This document shows, piece after piece, positions 27,201 to 40,500 of a stretch of DNA of 64,000 nucleotides. The DNA lies in IMG/VR virus record IMGVR_UViG_3300031851_000014, positions 1 through 64,000 of that record. The stretch is one strand, 5' to 3'. A program made the translations under genes and the position numbers. How positions within the stretch are numbered: position 1 is the stretch's first letter; the number at the start of each line of letters is the position of its first letter. The notes beneath the pieces are model-generated. The model was not told where the DNA came from and ran no database searches. It saw nothing but the letters and a program-made list of their open reading frames with translations. The stretch comes from a virus.

Positions 27201-28518
27201 AACTCAATTGGGTGGTTCTGTGGATAATTTAAACGAAGCTGAATTAAAGGAATTTCAGGCAGTACATCTTGATACATATTACGATGTTCTTTCTAGTTAT
27301 AGCAATGGAAATTTACTTAATAAGGCTATAAAATCTGGTGAATTATCAACCGCAGTTCAAAACGGTTTATTAGCTTCTAATACAGACCAACGTGATGCTC
27401 CTTCTCCAACGGCTGATTTTATAACTAAACAAGCACAAACCGAAGGAGTCGGAGTCGTTATGGCTGCGTTGCCTACTGATATTGAAGATACAACTGTTAC
27501 TAGTGCTGTACCTACACCGATGATAGATGGAACGGAAGCTAATAATAATCTTATGGGTATTCCTTTAAGATTAGCTCCATATAAACCGGGTGCTGGATTA
27601 CCTCCTACTGCTACTAATATTAAAGTTAATAACCATTATTGGAACCGCATAAATACAACTTTAACTGACAGCACTAACGGCACTATTACAAGACAGCAAG
27701 TTAATCAAGCTTCTATTCTTGGTTCTGTTAACGCTGCGTCTAATACGCAAGAAAGTCTTTTACAACGTACTAATGAATGGAAAAGCCTTAATGATGAGTC
27801 ATTACCAAGAGAGACTATAACAAGATTAGACAGAATTTTAGATAAAACTTTATACGAAAGAGGAGACGGAGTAATTCCTGTTACACAAATTAAAACAACA
27901 AGAGGAGATACCTCTCCTACTATGTTTGATAAACAAGTAGGTGTTAGCTATGAAGATGGACCATCTATGTTAGGTCTTCATACTTCGGCTGCTGTTCTTT
28001 CTTATTTAGAACATGCTTATGCTACCCAATCACCCGATGATTTTAGTGCTACTATTAGAGACGTTGAAAAAAGACTTGAGCAACCTGAAACGGCAGAAGG
28101 AAATAAGATGATGGGTTACTCTAGTTATAATCAACAAAACGGTGAATACGAGTTTTATTTATTCGGTGTAAGTGGTCAAGAGCAAAATAGAATTATAAAA
28201 CAAAGCAATGAGACGTTTGGACCTATGGAATACGTTGATTACGCTACTGATAGAGGTATTAGATCTTTTCGTAATTTTACACAAGAACAAGTAGGAGAAG
28301 GCAGTTCTTGGGGAAGAACAAGTAGATCACCTTTTGAATTTGATGTAAAAAAAGGATCAATGACAACCCAATATGCAACTAAGGCAGAAGAGATTCAAGG
28401 ACGTAATCTTAAAGAAGTAAAAACAACCGTAAATACCGCTATAGTCGATGCAAAAGATCGTGACCCTAATAAAAATTATCCCTTCCCCACCCCTGATTTA
28501 CCCCCTAACACACAATAA
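24292..28518 (+). CDS. Internal virion protein C (T7 gp15-like), enlarged
   Basis: A 1408-aa protein at the gp15 position; T7 gp15 is 747 aa. The N-terminus is hydrophilic and flexible (MPPRPTQNDQRQQMGRIPGQ), followed by predominantly helical sequence throughout (for example DNLLLDYPQETQFRDIVDEY), consistent with gp15, which builds the periplasmic ejection tube. No enzyme motif is visible. It is A/T-rich with heavy TTA and AAA codon use, like the next gene. AAGGAG lies upstream. Identification is by synteny and overall character. Confidence 0.75.
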   Translation: MPPRPTQNDQRQQMGRIPGQLDRVQRQTGEIYDTPETLDVSQQGQTQFSQNARSAFDTGPNMALELLNAMGKTSEIFNEINKAKDKGDREVAEDLQIASDKIIANPDFDEKAKLTRINAIYSMAKPLTKRFEAVFSNQAAGAQAKINALNDEDFLMDWVIKTEKETLGYPVVSTNPDIPSQAEFREEAASDAIKRFPRLGSQISNWQKGTELKSLKDQFKVISDFTVMNATMALNEMAAANPDYFTGPEGGVRSTTLGVILDRAAENGIPANLITDSPAIMQNLDALVKNKTIEVQQIETLKSNIGTAQASQENMFNGVMPFTDAAGTSDLSPSQMFAAWSNGRKINPALAPGQLAENLYTISTGIDNIRNMQFDVKGSDGMLTAIMSYHPLQYQGKNVQNLVKKLKEDPSLLDVQFRAENSALIQQTLEQTSNLYQNDFRRSLSPAEAEALTLKIGSVQSMLDRPVRPPSSNDLPDVRETYIELALTTANPDDNAMQTMNNISTLVQAEIKTRLKEDKKGNVTSVETKELIDLQKKANWSSTETPTEEEKKARLILNSDPRFKSKYSTATEMNDDIASNAKIMGNLNTGVDLTTDPLGGDFAIALDLIAQRFEPKDVYNPLQEFFEGKDINKEMWNEFWKAPKDSYDSTAVTAPIQSTVRDLDNLLLDYPQETQFRDIVDEYNNSDPNTDRESHFLREFDDLITKLDDPKADDELSPLVSQLKGIRRNMIKTISQNIANSSSLFTIDPDTSKLTLSKDNNVVLPFLLADTGNQVAAAGRVNGDSASLIVTRMEQVTDELKNVKPEEREQWFTDNQRTVATLQTLSSLNNSPLMADQSVRRSVWKFTGAMLNLNDTTVKILSDSTSPRDMAISGGLQDSLEWILTEGQTESGSQNIGNYITRVTNFVSNLGDTGVVSEITPTPMVDLTNPLVRTVDPSQRSGPIMRNVLRQFSQVTPWADEEVHQVDPVVTQLGGSVDNLNEAELKEFQAVHLDTYYDVLSSYSNGNLLNKAIKSGELSTAVQNGLLASNTDQRDAPSPTADFITKQAQTEGVGVVMAALPTDIEDTTVTSAVPTPMIDGTEANNNLMGIPLRLAPYKPGAGLPPTATNIKVNNHYWNRINTTLTDSTNGTITRQQVNQASILGSVNAASNTQESLLQRTNEWKSLNDESLPRETITRLDRILDKTLYERGDGVIPVTQIKTTRGDTSPTMFDKQVGVSYEDGPSMLGLHTSAAVLSYLEHAYATQSPDDFSATIRDVEKRLEQPETAEGNKMMGYSSYNQQNGEYEFYLFGVSGQEQNRIIKQSNETFGPMEYVDYATDRGIRSFRNFTQEQVGEGSSWGRTSRSPFEFDVKKGSMTTQYATKAEEIQGRNLKEVKTTVNTAIVDAKDRDPNKNYPFPTPDLPPNTQ

Positions 28519-28529
28519 AGGAAAAAAAT

Positions 28530-31500
28530 ATGCCTATTAATTTCAGTAGTGAGAACTACTCTAAAAACGCAGTTGATTTTTATAACTCTGTTCAACAAGA
28601 AAAAATGAACGAGATTTTTAAAACACCAAAACTTTCCGATATTACGGAACAATACGAACAAAGAGTTAAAAACACTTCCTTTGCACTTCAATATGGAATG
28701 GCCGCTGAAGCAGCTTTAGATGAAGAAGAAGCAAAAACGGTATCAGAAGAATACGACAATATTATGTACAATTCTTTTGCCCCATTTCGGTTAGATCCTA
28801 AGGAAGTTAACGAACGTATTGCTAGGGATAATAGAGAATCTTTAAGAATGATTAAAGTTGCTAACGAAGCGGGAATTGAAAATCTTCGTTTTGAAGGCGG
28901 AGAAGAGTTTAAAAAAACGATTCAATATGCTATGGCTTTCCCTTTAACAGCCCCTAATGTAATGAATAACCGTTTAATTGGATACGTACCTGATAACTTA
29001 GGAGGTACTTTCTATGACTTAAGCGAGTCGTGGTCTGAGGCTTCTTATACAAACGCTATTAATGCACATAAAGTAATGTCTATGTTTGGTCAAGTACCTG
29101 AGTCTGTATCACGAGGGGCTAGTATGACAATAGCCGACGATCAGACAAAGGGATCTATTAAGATGCTTCTTGATATGATTAAAAAAGAAAACGCAACCTT
29201 TGATCCTAGTTACGATGAAAACTTTGTGTTAAGGCAATCAGAAGCAATGGCTTTAGAAGACAGTGTTTCTTGGAATAAAAACGCCGGATTTTTTGAAGGA
29301 GCGGGAAGGTTTCTTGTATCGAGTTTTGATACTTTAGGAGGAGCATTTACTAACTTTGGAGATGATGGTCCTGTTTTAGATTTTCTTGGGTATAAAGATA
29401 AAATTTGGATGGGGGATAAAGAGACAGAAGGAATTAGAGATCTTCTTTTAAACGCCATTGAAACATCAGATAACTTGGATCCTAAAATTAAAGATTGGTT
29501 ATCTAATAACCCCGATGTTCTTGATCTCTTAAAGAACTCATCAAACGGTGCTGCTTTTACTGCTGGTTTAAATGAAAAACGTTTTCAATATAAAGCAGCG
29601 GTATTAGAACAAGAAACACAAGGTAACAAAACATTTGGAGCTTACGCAAAAATCTTTGGTCATGGCTTTATGTTAGATCCTACTTTAGGTCTTGACATTG
29701 CTGCTACTATTGGAACAGGTGGTTTAAAAGCAGGTGGTATGATTACTAGAGGGGGTCTTAGAGCAACAGGAAGGTTACTTTCTTTAGGTACTTCAAAACA
29801 GCTTGCGTCAAGAACTGGTTTATTAACCCGATTAAATAGGCAGTCTATTGCTGCTCTTACTAGAGAATCTAAATTTTTTAGGTTATCTAATTTTTTAAAA
29901 AAAGGTACAGACCAACTTAGTTTGTTACAGAAAGTTATGCCTACTCAGATTTTATCTGAATTATTAGTACCCCTTAGTAGACGATTACTTACTTCAGGTA
30001 AAGACGAGGGTGTTGATTTACTTACTTATTTAAAAGGTAATGACTACCTGCCTAAATCGGTAACAGGTAAAGCTATGTACAGAGCTATTGCCGGATCGGT
30101 TGAAGGATTAGTTTGGGGAAGAATTGAATATTCTTATGCGGCTGCTTATGAAGATTCTTTAAATGTTGCTATGTTTGGTCAAGAACAAGCTGATGTTTTA
30201 TCGTATATGAGAAACCAATCGGGAGCAATGACCCAATCTATGTTAATGGGCGGTGTCATGGGCGGTCTTTTAGGACCAGCTATTGGTGGAACGTTTGATG
30301 CTGCTGGTGCAAGTGTTACAGGAACAGCTAATCTTATTAATAAGTGGTCAGAAGTAAGCCCTGATAACTGGCTTAATAAAACAACAGCATTTGCTGAAAA
30401 GAACTTTAACGAAAGAATCGCAAAAACATCTTGGTGGAATGTAACTAAATCTATTATTAATGTAGCTACAGAAAATAATATGACAGCAGACGCACGACTT
30501 AGTGTAAATAAAGCTATTCCTAAAATTGAGTTTGGTCAAACTGATGAATCCGCATCTAATAGTGCTAGAACGTTAGAAGAAAAATTATATCAATTATCAG
30601 AAAAATCACATAACTCAGGAGCTGTTAATTTTCAAAAAGCCGTTGATGAAGTAGTTAATAGTATTCCCGAAGGTGAAACTGTTAGTGCTGAAGCTTTTAC
30701 TATTAGAGTAGAAAACGCTTTAGTAAATCAAGTCCAAGATAGAGCAATAAGATTAGGTTTGCGTTATACTCTAGTTACAGGAACTGTTAAAACACTTACT
30801 GATTTTGAGAGTGACGCAAAAAGAAATGAACTGACTAACGATGGTAAGCCAGCAGAACCAGTAACAAAAACTGAAGGTAATGAATTTTCAGTAGAAGCTG
30901 AAAGATTAGCTGAAGTAAAGAAAACAAAAGAAACAGAATTAGCAGCCGAAGAAGAAAAAATTGAAAAATTAAGAGAAGCTTTAGCCGCTAAAAGAGAAGC
31001 CAACAAAAATAACCCAGACGAAGCAGATACTGAAGGTGTTGCTAAATTAGAAGAAGAAATTAAAGAAGCTTCTACTACTATTGAAAATATGGATAAAGAT
31101 ATTAAAGAAGTAGGACTTCAAGTAGCTCAAGCAGCAGCAAACTATGCAGCTACTAATAAAGAAAGCGTTATTACAAACCAAGCAGTTTTTAATAAACTAC
31201 TTAAAGAAAAACTGTTAGACGATATCAATAAACAAGAAGATATGCATCCAATTGCTGCTATGATGCTCTTTGGTATGGATGAAACTTTAGTAAGAAAAAT
31301 GAAAAACGGAGCTACTCTAGAACAAAAAGCAGTGTTAGATAAACTACTTGCTTTAAACCCTGATGATGCTCCATTAGATTCTAATGAGATTGCTTCTCTT
31401 AAAGATGTTATTGAAGATAATTTCTTAGAAGAAATCGGCAAAGGAGATGAAGTAGTTCCTCATACTTTATTTGATCAATTAATTAAAGAAGGTATTTCAA

Positions 31501-34500
31501 CAGAGTCAGCCTTTAATGAAGCATATAACTTCTCGTTTGAAGAACTTGCTGCCGATGACGCTAGAAGAGGACAAGCTATTCTTGTAGACGAAGAAGGTAA
31601 TTCACTACTTACTAAAGAACAGCAGACATCACTAAATGAAGCTATTGCAAAAGTAGCTGCTATTAGAGATAAAATTAATGAGGGTAATGTTGAAGATTTA
31701 AACTTTAATAAAGCAGTTCTTAATGAGTTAGCTGAAGCTTTGGGTATTGAAAAGCCTAATAAGATTAAAGATAAAACAAAACTTGCTGCTAAAATTAAAG
31801 AAGCTTGGGACAATGCAACTCAAGAACAACGAGATGCGTATGACAATATTATTATTGATAGAAACTTTACAGATGATATCTTTAAAAGTAAAGCGACTCA
31901 AAACATTGAAGCAGTCATTAGAGAAGCCGTTGAAGAACAAGCTGATGATTTAGTTACACGAGAACAACAAAAAGCACGAGATGAAAGCGACGAGTATCAG
32001 AATACAACAGATGAAATTGACGAAGCTTTAGCACCGTTCAGGGAACAGAAAAGAAATGCAGAAACTGCGCCTAATGCAGATAGGGCAAGATCTAATGAAG
32101 CAAGTACTAATTTGATATTACTCGGTTTAGTAGAAGCTAATAAAATAAACGATATGCGTACACAAAAGTTTATTAATCTTCTATCAGAAGGACAATTTGG
32201 AGCAGCTCTTGAAATGCTTGTGGTGCGTGAAAGCGATGATCCACAGCAAATAAAAAACAATAAGTGGGCTATGGCTATGGAGAAAGGCATTGGAACGTCA
32301 CTTTCTGTTAAAGAGATGATGGCAAGGGCTAGGGATGGTAAAGATCCTAACGCAGCCCAGTATCTTCGGAGTGAACTTCCTAGAGCGTGGAGAGAAAGAG
32401 GCGATGGTCTTAAGATTAATACTATCGAAGTAGATGAACAAATTAAGTCCGCTAGAGACTATTTAGCGGAGAACGGAACAGATCAACAGAAGAAACATTT
32501 CGCTGCTTTAGAGAAAAAACAAAAGAGCCAAAGAGAAGCTATTGATCGTATTATTGAAAGTAGAAGACAAGATATTATCGATAGAAAAGTTAGGCTTGCT
32601 GCTGAACGTGTTATAGCTGAGTCTAGACCAGCTATTGGATTTGTTAAACCTATCTTAAAAGCATTGCAGTCTATTAACGGCCATATTATTAGAGCTAAGA
32701 ACAGCCCTAAAAATGTTACCGGTAGTATTGAAACTGAGTTTTCTTACGATATTTCAATCAATAAAGAAGAACTTATTGGTGTTCTTAAAGCTAATAACTT
32801 ATTGGGATTAATGCTACGAATTGATACTGAATCTGGGGCATTAAATAAAAAAGTGGATTCTTACGATTCTAAAATTGTTATGAATGCTCTCCAAGATAAA
32901 TTAGTCTCAGTAGCACCCGCTTTAAGGGATACTTTTATTCCCGGTTTACAACGAATTTACGATAATATGTATAACAATAAGATTGATGGAACAGGTCTCT
33001 ATAAAGGAGATGGATCAATACGAAACTTATTAGATTCCATGGAAGACGTATTAGATGAAGAAGCAAGTTTCTATACTACACAGTTTAATAATAACGGAGG
33101 TAGGTATTACGATAATAATAATGCTTATACTTTAGATGCTGATTCTTGGGATAGTGATTTTACTAGAGCTATTAATAGATTAGATTTTGGCGATTACTTT
33201 AATGATACTCCGTCAATTACCCCAGAACAAAAAGCAGCTCGTGTTTTAAATGATTTAAATGATAGTTTAGGGAATAGAAAACTTACTCGTCCTAACGAAT
33301 TAGGATCAACAAGAGCAGCGTTAGGCCCAAAGAGAGCAGCACGAGCCGTTAGAAGCGCACTGTTAGGGGAAAAGGCTACTACATCTTCTGTGTCTGAAAC
33401 GTCTCTCGTGGTCACAGGTGGACGCAGAGAGGCAAAGAGAACCTTGGGTGCTAATAGAGCAACAGGTATTCAAAAAGAAACTGATAGCCAGCTTATTAAT
33501 ATGTTTGATGAGTACGTTGTTCAAAAACGTCAAGGATATTTCTTAGATGATGATCTTACTGATGAAGACTTAGATGTATTAGAAAATTGGTTAGAGAACT
33601 TAAAAGTCAAAGATATTCCAAATAGAGTTAGAGCAGAAAACAGTTTGTTACCTACCCCTGTTATTAGATCTTTGACTGAAAAACTTCCTCAAAACATTAA
33701 AGAACGGGTTGAGCAAAATAAGATTAATATGCTTAGAAGCGATCCAGCTTTTATGTCTACAGTTCATGATGCTATTTTCCCTATGTTATCTTCTGAGATT
33801 AGTACAAGCGGACAACATTTTGCTTGGAACTTCTCAAAACAAGATAAAGATGGGAATACTTTTTATCCCTTTAGGGGATTAGGATTTGGTTTCCCTATTG
33901 CAGATGCTAGGCCAGATACAATTAATGCTGCCTTAGCTGCTGCTACTGAAATTACCTTTAATTACGAAAACTTAATTTCTACTGCTTTTGAAACATGGAA
34001 AAGCGGAAAGTGGCGTAGTAAACTTAAGCCAGAAACACGAGAAAACGTCCCCGAAGATATGTCATTTGGTGAATTTTTCTTTGGTGGTGAAATTGAAAAG
34101 TTATCTGTAGAAGAACAAAAAGCTATTTCAGAAGAGTTGTTCCCTACTATTGGAGAATTCGATGCTGATGCTTCTGGTAATAACGTCATGGTTTCAATTG
34201 TTAATGGCGTTGAAGGAGCAGGAGCTACTAGAGATTTCTTATCTGAATTAGTAAAAGAAGTAGATGCGGGTCGATTAGATGAGTTTTTAGAATCTAACTA
34301 TAAAACATCTTATGAAAGAACTAAAGAAATTGTTCAAAATGATTTAAACGATCCTACTACTAGAGAAGCAGTTAAAAAGGCAGCTTCCAGAGGAGAGGCT
34401 AGTCCTGATCTTGATGAGGCTATTGAAATTTCAGCTAAAATCTTTAATTACGCTGATGCAGACGGTAATCCTTTATTAGATCTTAAAGCAATTATGAAAA

Positions 34501-37500
34501 ATCCTAGTATGACCCAGCCTTACGGGGCGGGAGTAGGATCTATGGCTAAGGCTATTTATGAAAACTTCTTTGTGACATACAGAGATAAACTTATTAGTGA
34601 TAATGAGATTCCCCTTACTACATCTAACTTTGAACGTATGGCTAGAACAGCTTCTCAGTTATTAGCAAACGGTTTTCATGAAAGCTCTGCTAAAGAAGGA
34701 TTATCTTGGGTTAATACTAACTTGTTTGGTAAAGGCTCAAATATGAATAACGAAAAGCTTAGAACCGTATTAACTAAGTTTAGAAGCGTTAGGAAAAGCC
34801 TTACAGGAGCTTCTACTCTTAGAGGATCAGGGGATGCAATTAAAGATCCTACTGGTCTTAGAGCAATGGTTGCTGATAACGAATCAAAACAACAGGAACT
34901 TAATTCTATTATTGACGGTAATAGACCCATTGAGTTGTCTGAAGCTGATTCGTTTAATAACCTTCTTCGTCAAATGATGGGTCAGGCTGTTGTTCTTACT
35001 GACAACGGATTTGCTAAAAACAACACTGAGTCAGCAAACGGAATTAGAAAACTTATTATGAATATGGTAAGAGATGCTGAAGGAAATACAGATCTTCAAG
35101 ATGCCATTAAAAATAAGAATTATCCTGAAGCCCGTAGATTATGGAAAGATATTACAGATCAAGATGAGATTAATAATATCAAATTATCGTCTTTAAACAG
35201 TTATATTCGTCAGGCACATAAATTCGATTTAGAGAAATTTAAATCATTGCTTACATCTTTAGGATTAGAAGAAGAGTTTGCTATGCAAATTTTCGATAAT
35301 TTATCTCCTATGGGTAGAAAAGCATTTGTTCAAAACTTCTTTAGGGAATTAGCTATTGGTCCTGATCACGGACGTATCTATACTAAAACTACCGAAGGAC
35401 CAGATTTATTAATTGAAAAGTTAGTGCGTCCTGATGAAACCGCCGCTTTTTCAATTGCTGGTATGAAGCCAGATAATCTTTCTCGTGATCCTGAGGTGTT
35501 TGACGCTGAAATTAGAAGATTGACTTTACTTGACTTGGCTAAAAAAGCATCTTCTTTTGTTGAAGACGAAGATATGCCTGTTCTTTCTAAAGGTAAGTTT
35601 GAGTCTTCTACTCACGGAGGATTTTTAAACGAGTGGAAAAACCATAGTGAATTGTCACGTAAATTAAGAAAAAACGCTAAAGATCAAATTAGACGTATTG
35701 ATAATCTTTTATTTGAAGATATGGATAACGGACAAAAAGAAAAATTAGATGTCCTTAGAAAAATGCTGTCTAAAATTGTTGATAGCGGTACTGATGCAAG
35801 AGACGGAACTATTGATGATCTTATGGTAGGTATTACTGGAAGTGAAATGCAACAGCAGGTTAATGCGCTTCCTAGTGCTTTAGGTTATTTACCTAAAACT
35901 TTCTTATCTGACTTTAACGATGCTCCTGCTACTATTCTTCGTAAGGCTCAGTTAGAGCGAACACAAAACGTTAAAACAATGCGATCTTTAGAGAAACAAA
36001 TTAAAGACAAAAGAGTTACTGTGCAGCAAGATCCTTTCACAATAGAAGAATTAGCTTATGTTAAAACATTAGATAATATTGATGATATCAAACCTATTGC
36101 TTTTAAATCAATGTTACCTACCTCTGTTTTTGATACAGTAGCATTAAACATTTCAGATTCTCCTTCATTAAGAACAACTAGAGCTGTACTTCAAACAGAA
36201 TTAGACAACTTTGTAGATAACGTAAAAAACTTAGGAGGAAACAAAGTATTAGAAGAAGCAGCATCAAAGGGTAAGTATGATGTTGTATTATTACATTACT
36301 TTGCTACATTAGCTAATAAAGAAGCTATGAAGACAAGGCAAGACATTGCTTTAGCTTCTTCTGCTTTTGAAAAACAAAAAAGAGATTTTGTTGACTCTTT
36401 AGAAGAAACAGACCCAGATAAAATTATTAACGCTATTAAAAACAATAGATCATTACAAGATATGGAGAAAAAATTAAATCTTCTTATCGAAGCTTCTCTT
36501 TTAGAAGAAGAAAGTACATTACGTAGTTTAACGCAATGGGGATTTGACGCAAAAAGAAATATTACGGATTTATATGATCTTAGGGGAGAATCGGTTGATT
36601 CTGTTTTCCCCGGTCAAACCATTGAAGAAGCTATTCAAAATACTATTGTTAATAACGATGTTACAGCCGGTAACTTATTAGCGTGGTTGGCTAACGATGC
36701 TGAGTTTTTAGGGCAGGTCTTATTAGACGATCCTAATTCTAGATATGTAGATAGCTACGGTGGTGATAACCCTGAACGCGCTTTAAATGCTCTTGGTGTT
36801 TTCTCTACTGGTGACTCTCCTTCTTTATACTTAAGTGCTTACGCTCAAAACTACGCTAAGAGGTATACTGTTTCTGCTATTTTAGGTAAATCACAAGATA
36901 AAATTACATCAGCAGAAATTCAAGCTTATAGAATTTGGAAAGATGCTAAGTATAAGTTAGATTCTGAAACTATGGATCGAATTAAAACAGACTTTCCTGA
37001 ATTAGTAGAAGCATTAGAAAAACCAGAAAATTTAAAAAACATTCTTACATTAGAAGCAGAAGGACTTAAGCAAGCTACTAAAGCTTTTGATAATACTGCT
37101 TTGTTGTCTGAAATTACTAGAAACATTCCTTTAACAGAATCAGTTGCTGCCGACCTTTTAGAAAGGTATCCTAATATTGAAACAATAATTGGTAAAGTTA
37201 GCCCCGATATGACTCTTGAACGATTACTGTCTAGTAAGTCTGAAAACTTACTTGGTGGAAAGCATAAAGCTTTAGTCAATCAGTTTGGAGACGTTACAGC
37301 TCCTCATAGAATTATCGGTAATGCTAAAATTAAACTAATGGCGGGTGAAAAATTAAATACTGTAAACTCAATTGGTAGTAAAGATATGATTGACGCTATA
37401 AGGTTTACTTCAACTCTTAGTTTAGAGTCTCTTCCTTTTGGAAAAAGTTTAGGAGATAACATTACCGGCCATGACCCATTTACTAAATTTGGATCATCTA

Positions 37501-40500
37501 TTAGTAAAACTCGTAGACAAGCCGCAATTCTTAGTGAGGCTATTAAAGGTTTAGTTAAAGGTAAACCAGAAGCTGAGTTTGTTGTAGACAAACGAAATAG
37601 TTTTATTTCAGAAGGTAAAGCAAAACAAGCAGAGTTTGTTACTTACAGTAATGCTCAAATTGAAGCTGCTCTTTCATCAGCAGAACAAACTATGGCACAG
37701 GGTATTTTAAGAGATTTAAACTTAACTCCGGTAGAATTAGATAAAATCTTTAATACAGACGATAACGTAGCTAGAAATAAAAACGATGTTTACAGAGCTG
37801 CTAGACTTGTCCCGTTTTTATCTGAAAATAGCTCTGAATATAATATCTTTAAAAAACAACAAGCCATTAAAGACAGTTTAAAAGGAAAACGAGCTGTTAA
37901 TGATTTAGATGCGTTTAACGATTTTAAAGATAATGTTCTTCCTATTTTAACAGAAATTAAAAAAGCTATTCAAACTAAAAAACAAAATGCAATTAAAAAC
38001 GATCCAGATTTTAAAAGCAATGATATTAACAGTGTTGATCTTGTTGATGATTGGTTTACTAGTACTATTAGAAGTGCCGATATAGCTGATGATAACAACA
38101 CTCCTGTTGTTAACGGTAATCAAGTGTATGACAGTCAATCTGTTGAATCTGCAAAAGTAGGAGCGGTAGCTAAAGCAGAACAAACTTCTCTTTTAGATAG
38201 AACAGACGGCAGTGAAGCTATGAAGGGAGTTAATACGGTAGACTTTGCGTTTAGCGATAAACAGTTTATTGATAATGGTCCCGAACACCTTAGATTTATT
38301 GAAGCTATTAACCCTCTTGTAACAAGAGGCGTTTTAACTAACGATGATAAATTACTTCTTAAGATTGTTTTTAATGATAGGTCTAACAATACAATGTTAA
38401 AGCAGTTGTTTGATGAAGATGATTCTGTTACTATGGTAGCTAACGACGCTAATGTCAGTTTATCAGATACAAGTGCAGCAACACTTAGAACAAGAATTGA
38501 AGTAGCTAACAATTTAGCTAAACAATTTGATAAAATCGGTAAGTTAGGTGCTGCTGGGGTTGTACTAGAAGAGTTAGGCCACGCTATTGGTAAACGAATG
38601 AGTAAAGACGGAATGCAATCGTTTATCATTAGAGCAAAGCAGTTATTAAAAGATGAAGACGGTTTTAATGCTTTTATAGCTCTTGAAAAAGAATTATTTG
38701 GTGCTGAAACTAGAGTAGATTATAGTAACAGAGTTGAACACATTCGTAAATTTATTGATGAAGAAGACATTAAAGCGGTACGTAGTAATGAAACTTTTGG
38801 TATTTTATTCGCTATTACTTCTATTTTAGGGAAAGATACACGAGCTTTACTTAATGAGGATACTGATATACTTGCTAAATTGTATAGTGATTCTAATCAT
38901 TATATTTCTCGTTTGCGTTCTTATTATAGTGTAGCCGAATCTTCTCCTGTAAGTATTGATGATCTTACTCACCCTATGAATATTGAGGCTAATTTACATA
39001 AAGTTGTTTATAATAATCCAGACGAGATTTCAAGCGAGATGATTGGAGGTGACCCTCGTCCAGATTTTAAACCCAACCATTTATATAATAGAGCCACAGA
39101 AGTAGGAACACTTCCAGAACAAAGAGAAGCATATTTAGATGAAAACATTAAAGCTGCTACTATAGCAGATGGTAGGTTTAATCCTAATTTATTAGATAAT
39201 AATACACAAAATAAATTAAGAGCTGTCACAAAACATTTAGATAGTTTCGTTAAAGATGCTAGTAAAGGCACTCTTATTGATAGTCCTATGTTTACTCTAA
39301 TGGCTAATGCTTCTATGGGATTAATGTCAAGACAAACTGTTGAAAAACTTATGCTTAATTTAGCGCAGCCATTTGGGGCAAGACGATTTGCGTTTTTAGC
39401 TAACAATAAAGATGGGCAGTCTGGTATTTCTTTACTGTTATTAGGAATGGTCGATACAAAAAATCTTGTGTCTACATCATCTTTTAATACCGCTCTTCCT
39501 ACTATGCAAGGACTTCAAGTTCATTTAGATGGTGTTTTTGAACCTCTTATGAAACCTTTGTTAGATCTTAAAAGAATTAACTCTACTAGAGGTATGACAG
39601 GCGTTGCTTCTTATCAAGCCTTTACAGGACTCTTTTGGAAAATGGTTATGAACAGAGACGGCGATTCAGGAGCAATTACAGGATGGGCCGGTAAAACTAA
39701 AGCTAAACAAATCGGTATTGCTGAATTAGATAAAATCTATAAAAAAGCAAACGAAGAACTTCCTTTTGATCCAGAAACAGGCAAAATTACTGATCCTGAA
39801 TTAGATCATACATTAGATATCTTAGTTGAAACCGCAAGAGCTTGGGCTGATCCTAAAGATGGTGTATATCAACAAATTTTAACGGCTCAAGTTGATAACG
39901 GTAGGTTTGATTCTACCTTTGCAGCGGAAGCTATTATGAGTGGTGTTGTCCCTATTAAATTTGCTGATGAATTATTTACAAGAGGTGAAATGGCTAATAA
40001 TCCTGATCTAAGAGAAACATTTAGAAAAGCCTTTGCTGATCATTTATACAGCACAATGACAGACAGAAACAATAAATTTATCCACGAAGATTTATTTTCT
40101 TTAGTTTTTGCTGATAGGCTAGAAGGAGATATTGATGCTCCTACTCGTATTACCGGAATGGATTTAGCTAGTGGTGTTTACCAGAAGTATTTAGACGAAG
40201 CTTCAACACCCGCTGATGCGTGGGCTAACTTTACAAATGATATAAAACAAGGTAAACTGAGCAAATATGATTTATTAAGCGGAGAAGAGTTACAATATTT
40301 TTACGAGTCGATTAACCAAGAAAATATTACCGTATCAGAAAAACAGAATAAAATGATGAATAATATCGAAAATAGGCTTGATAGTAAGACACCTAGATCT
40401 GGTAAAAAATCATCTTCTAGTGCTAACAAAGAAAGACTTATTGAGTTTGTAGCAGAAGAGTATGCTTTAACATCTGGTTCTTCTGCCTATAGTTTCATAA

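Noticed and set aside
39068-39095. AAACCCAACC...TATAATAG in the giant gene as a promoter
   Set aside because: The spacing between the two blocks is too long and no gene starts nearby.
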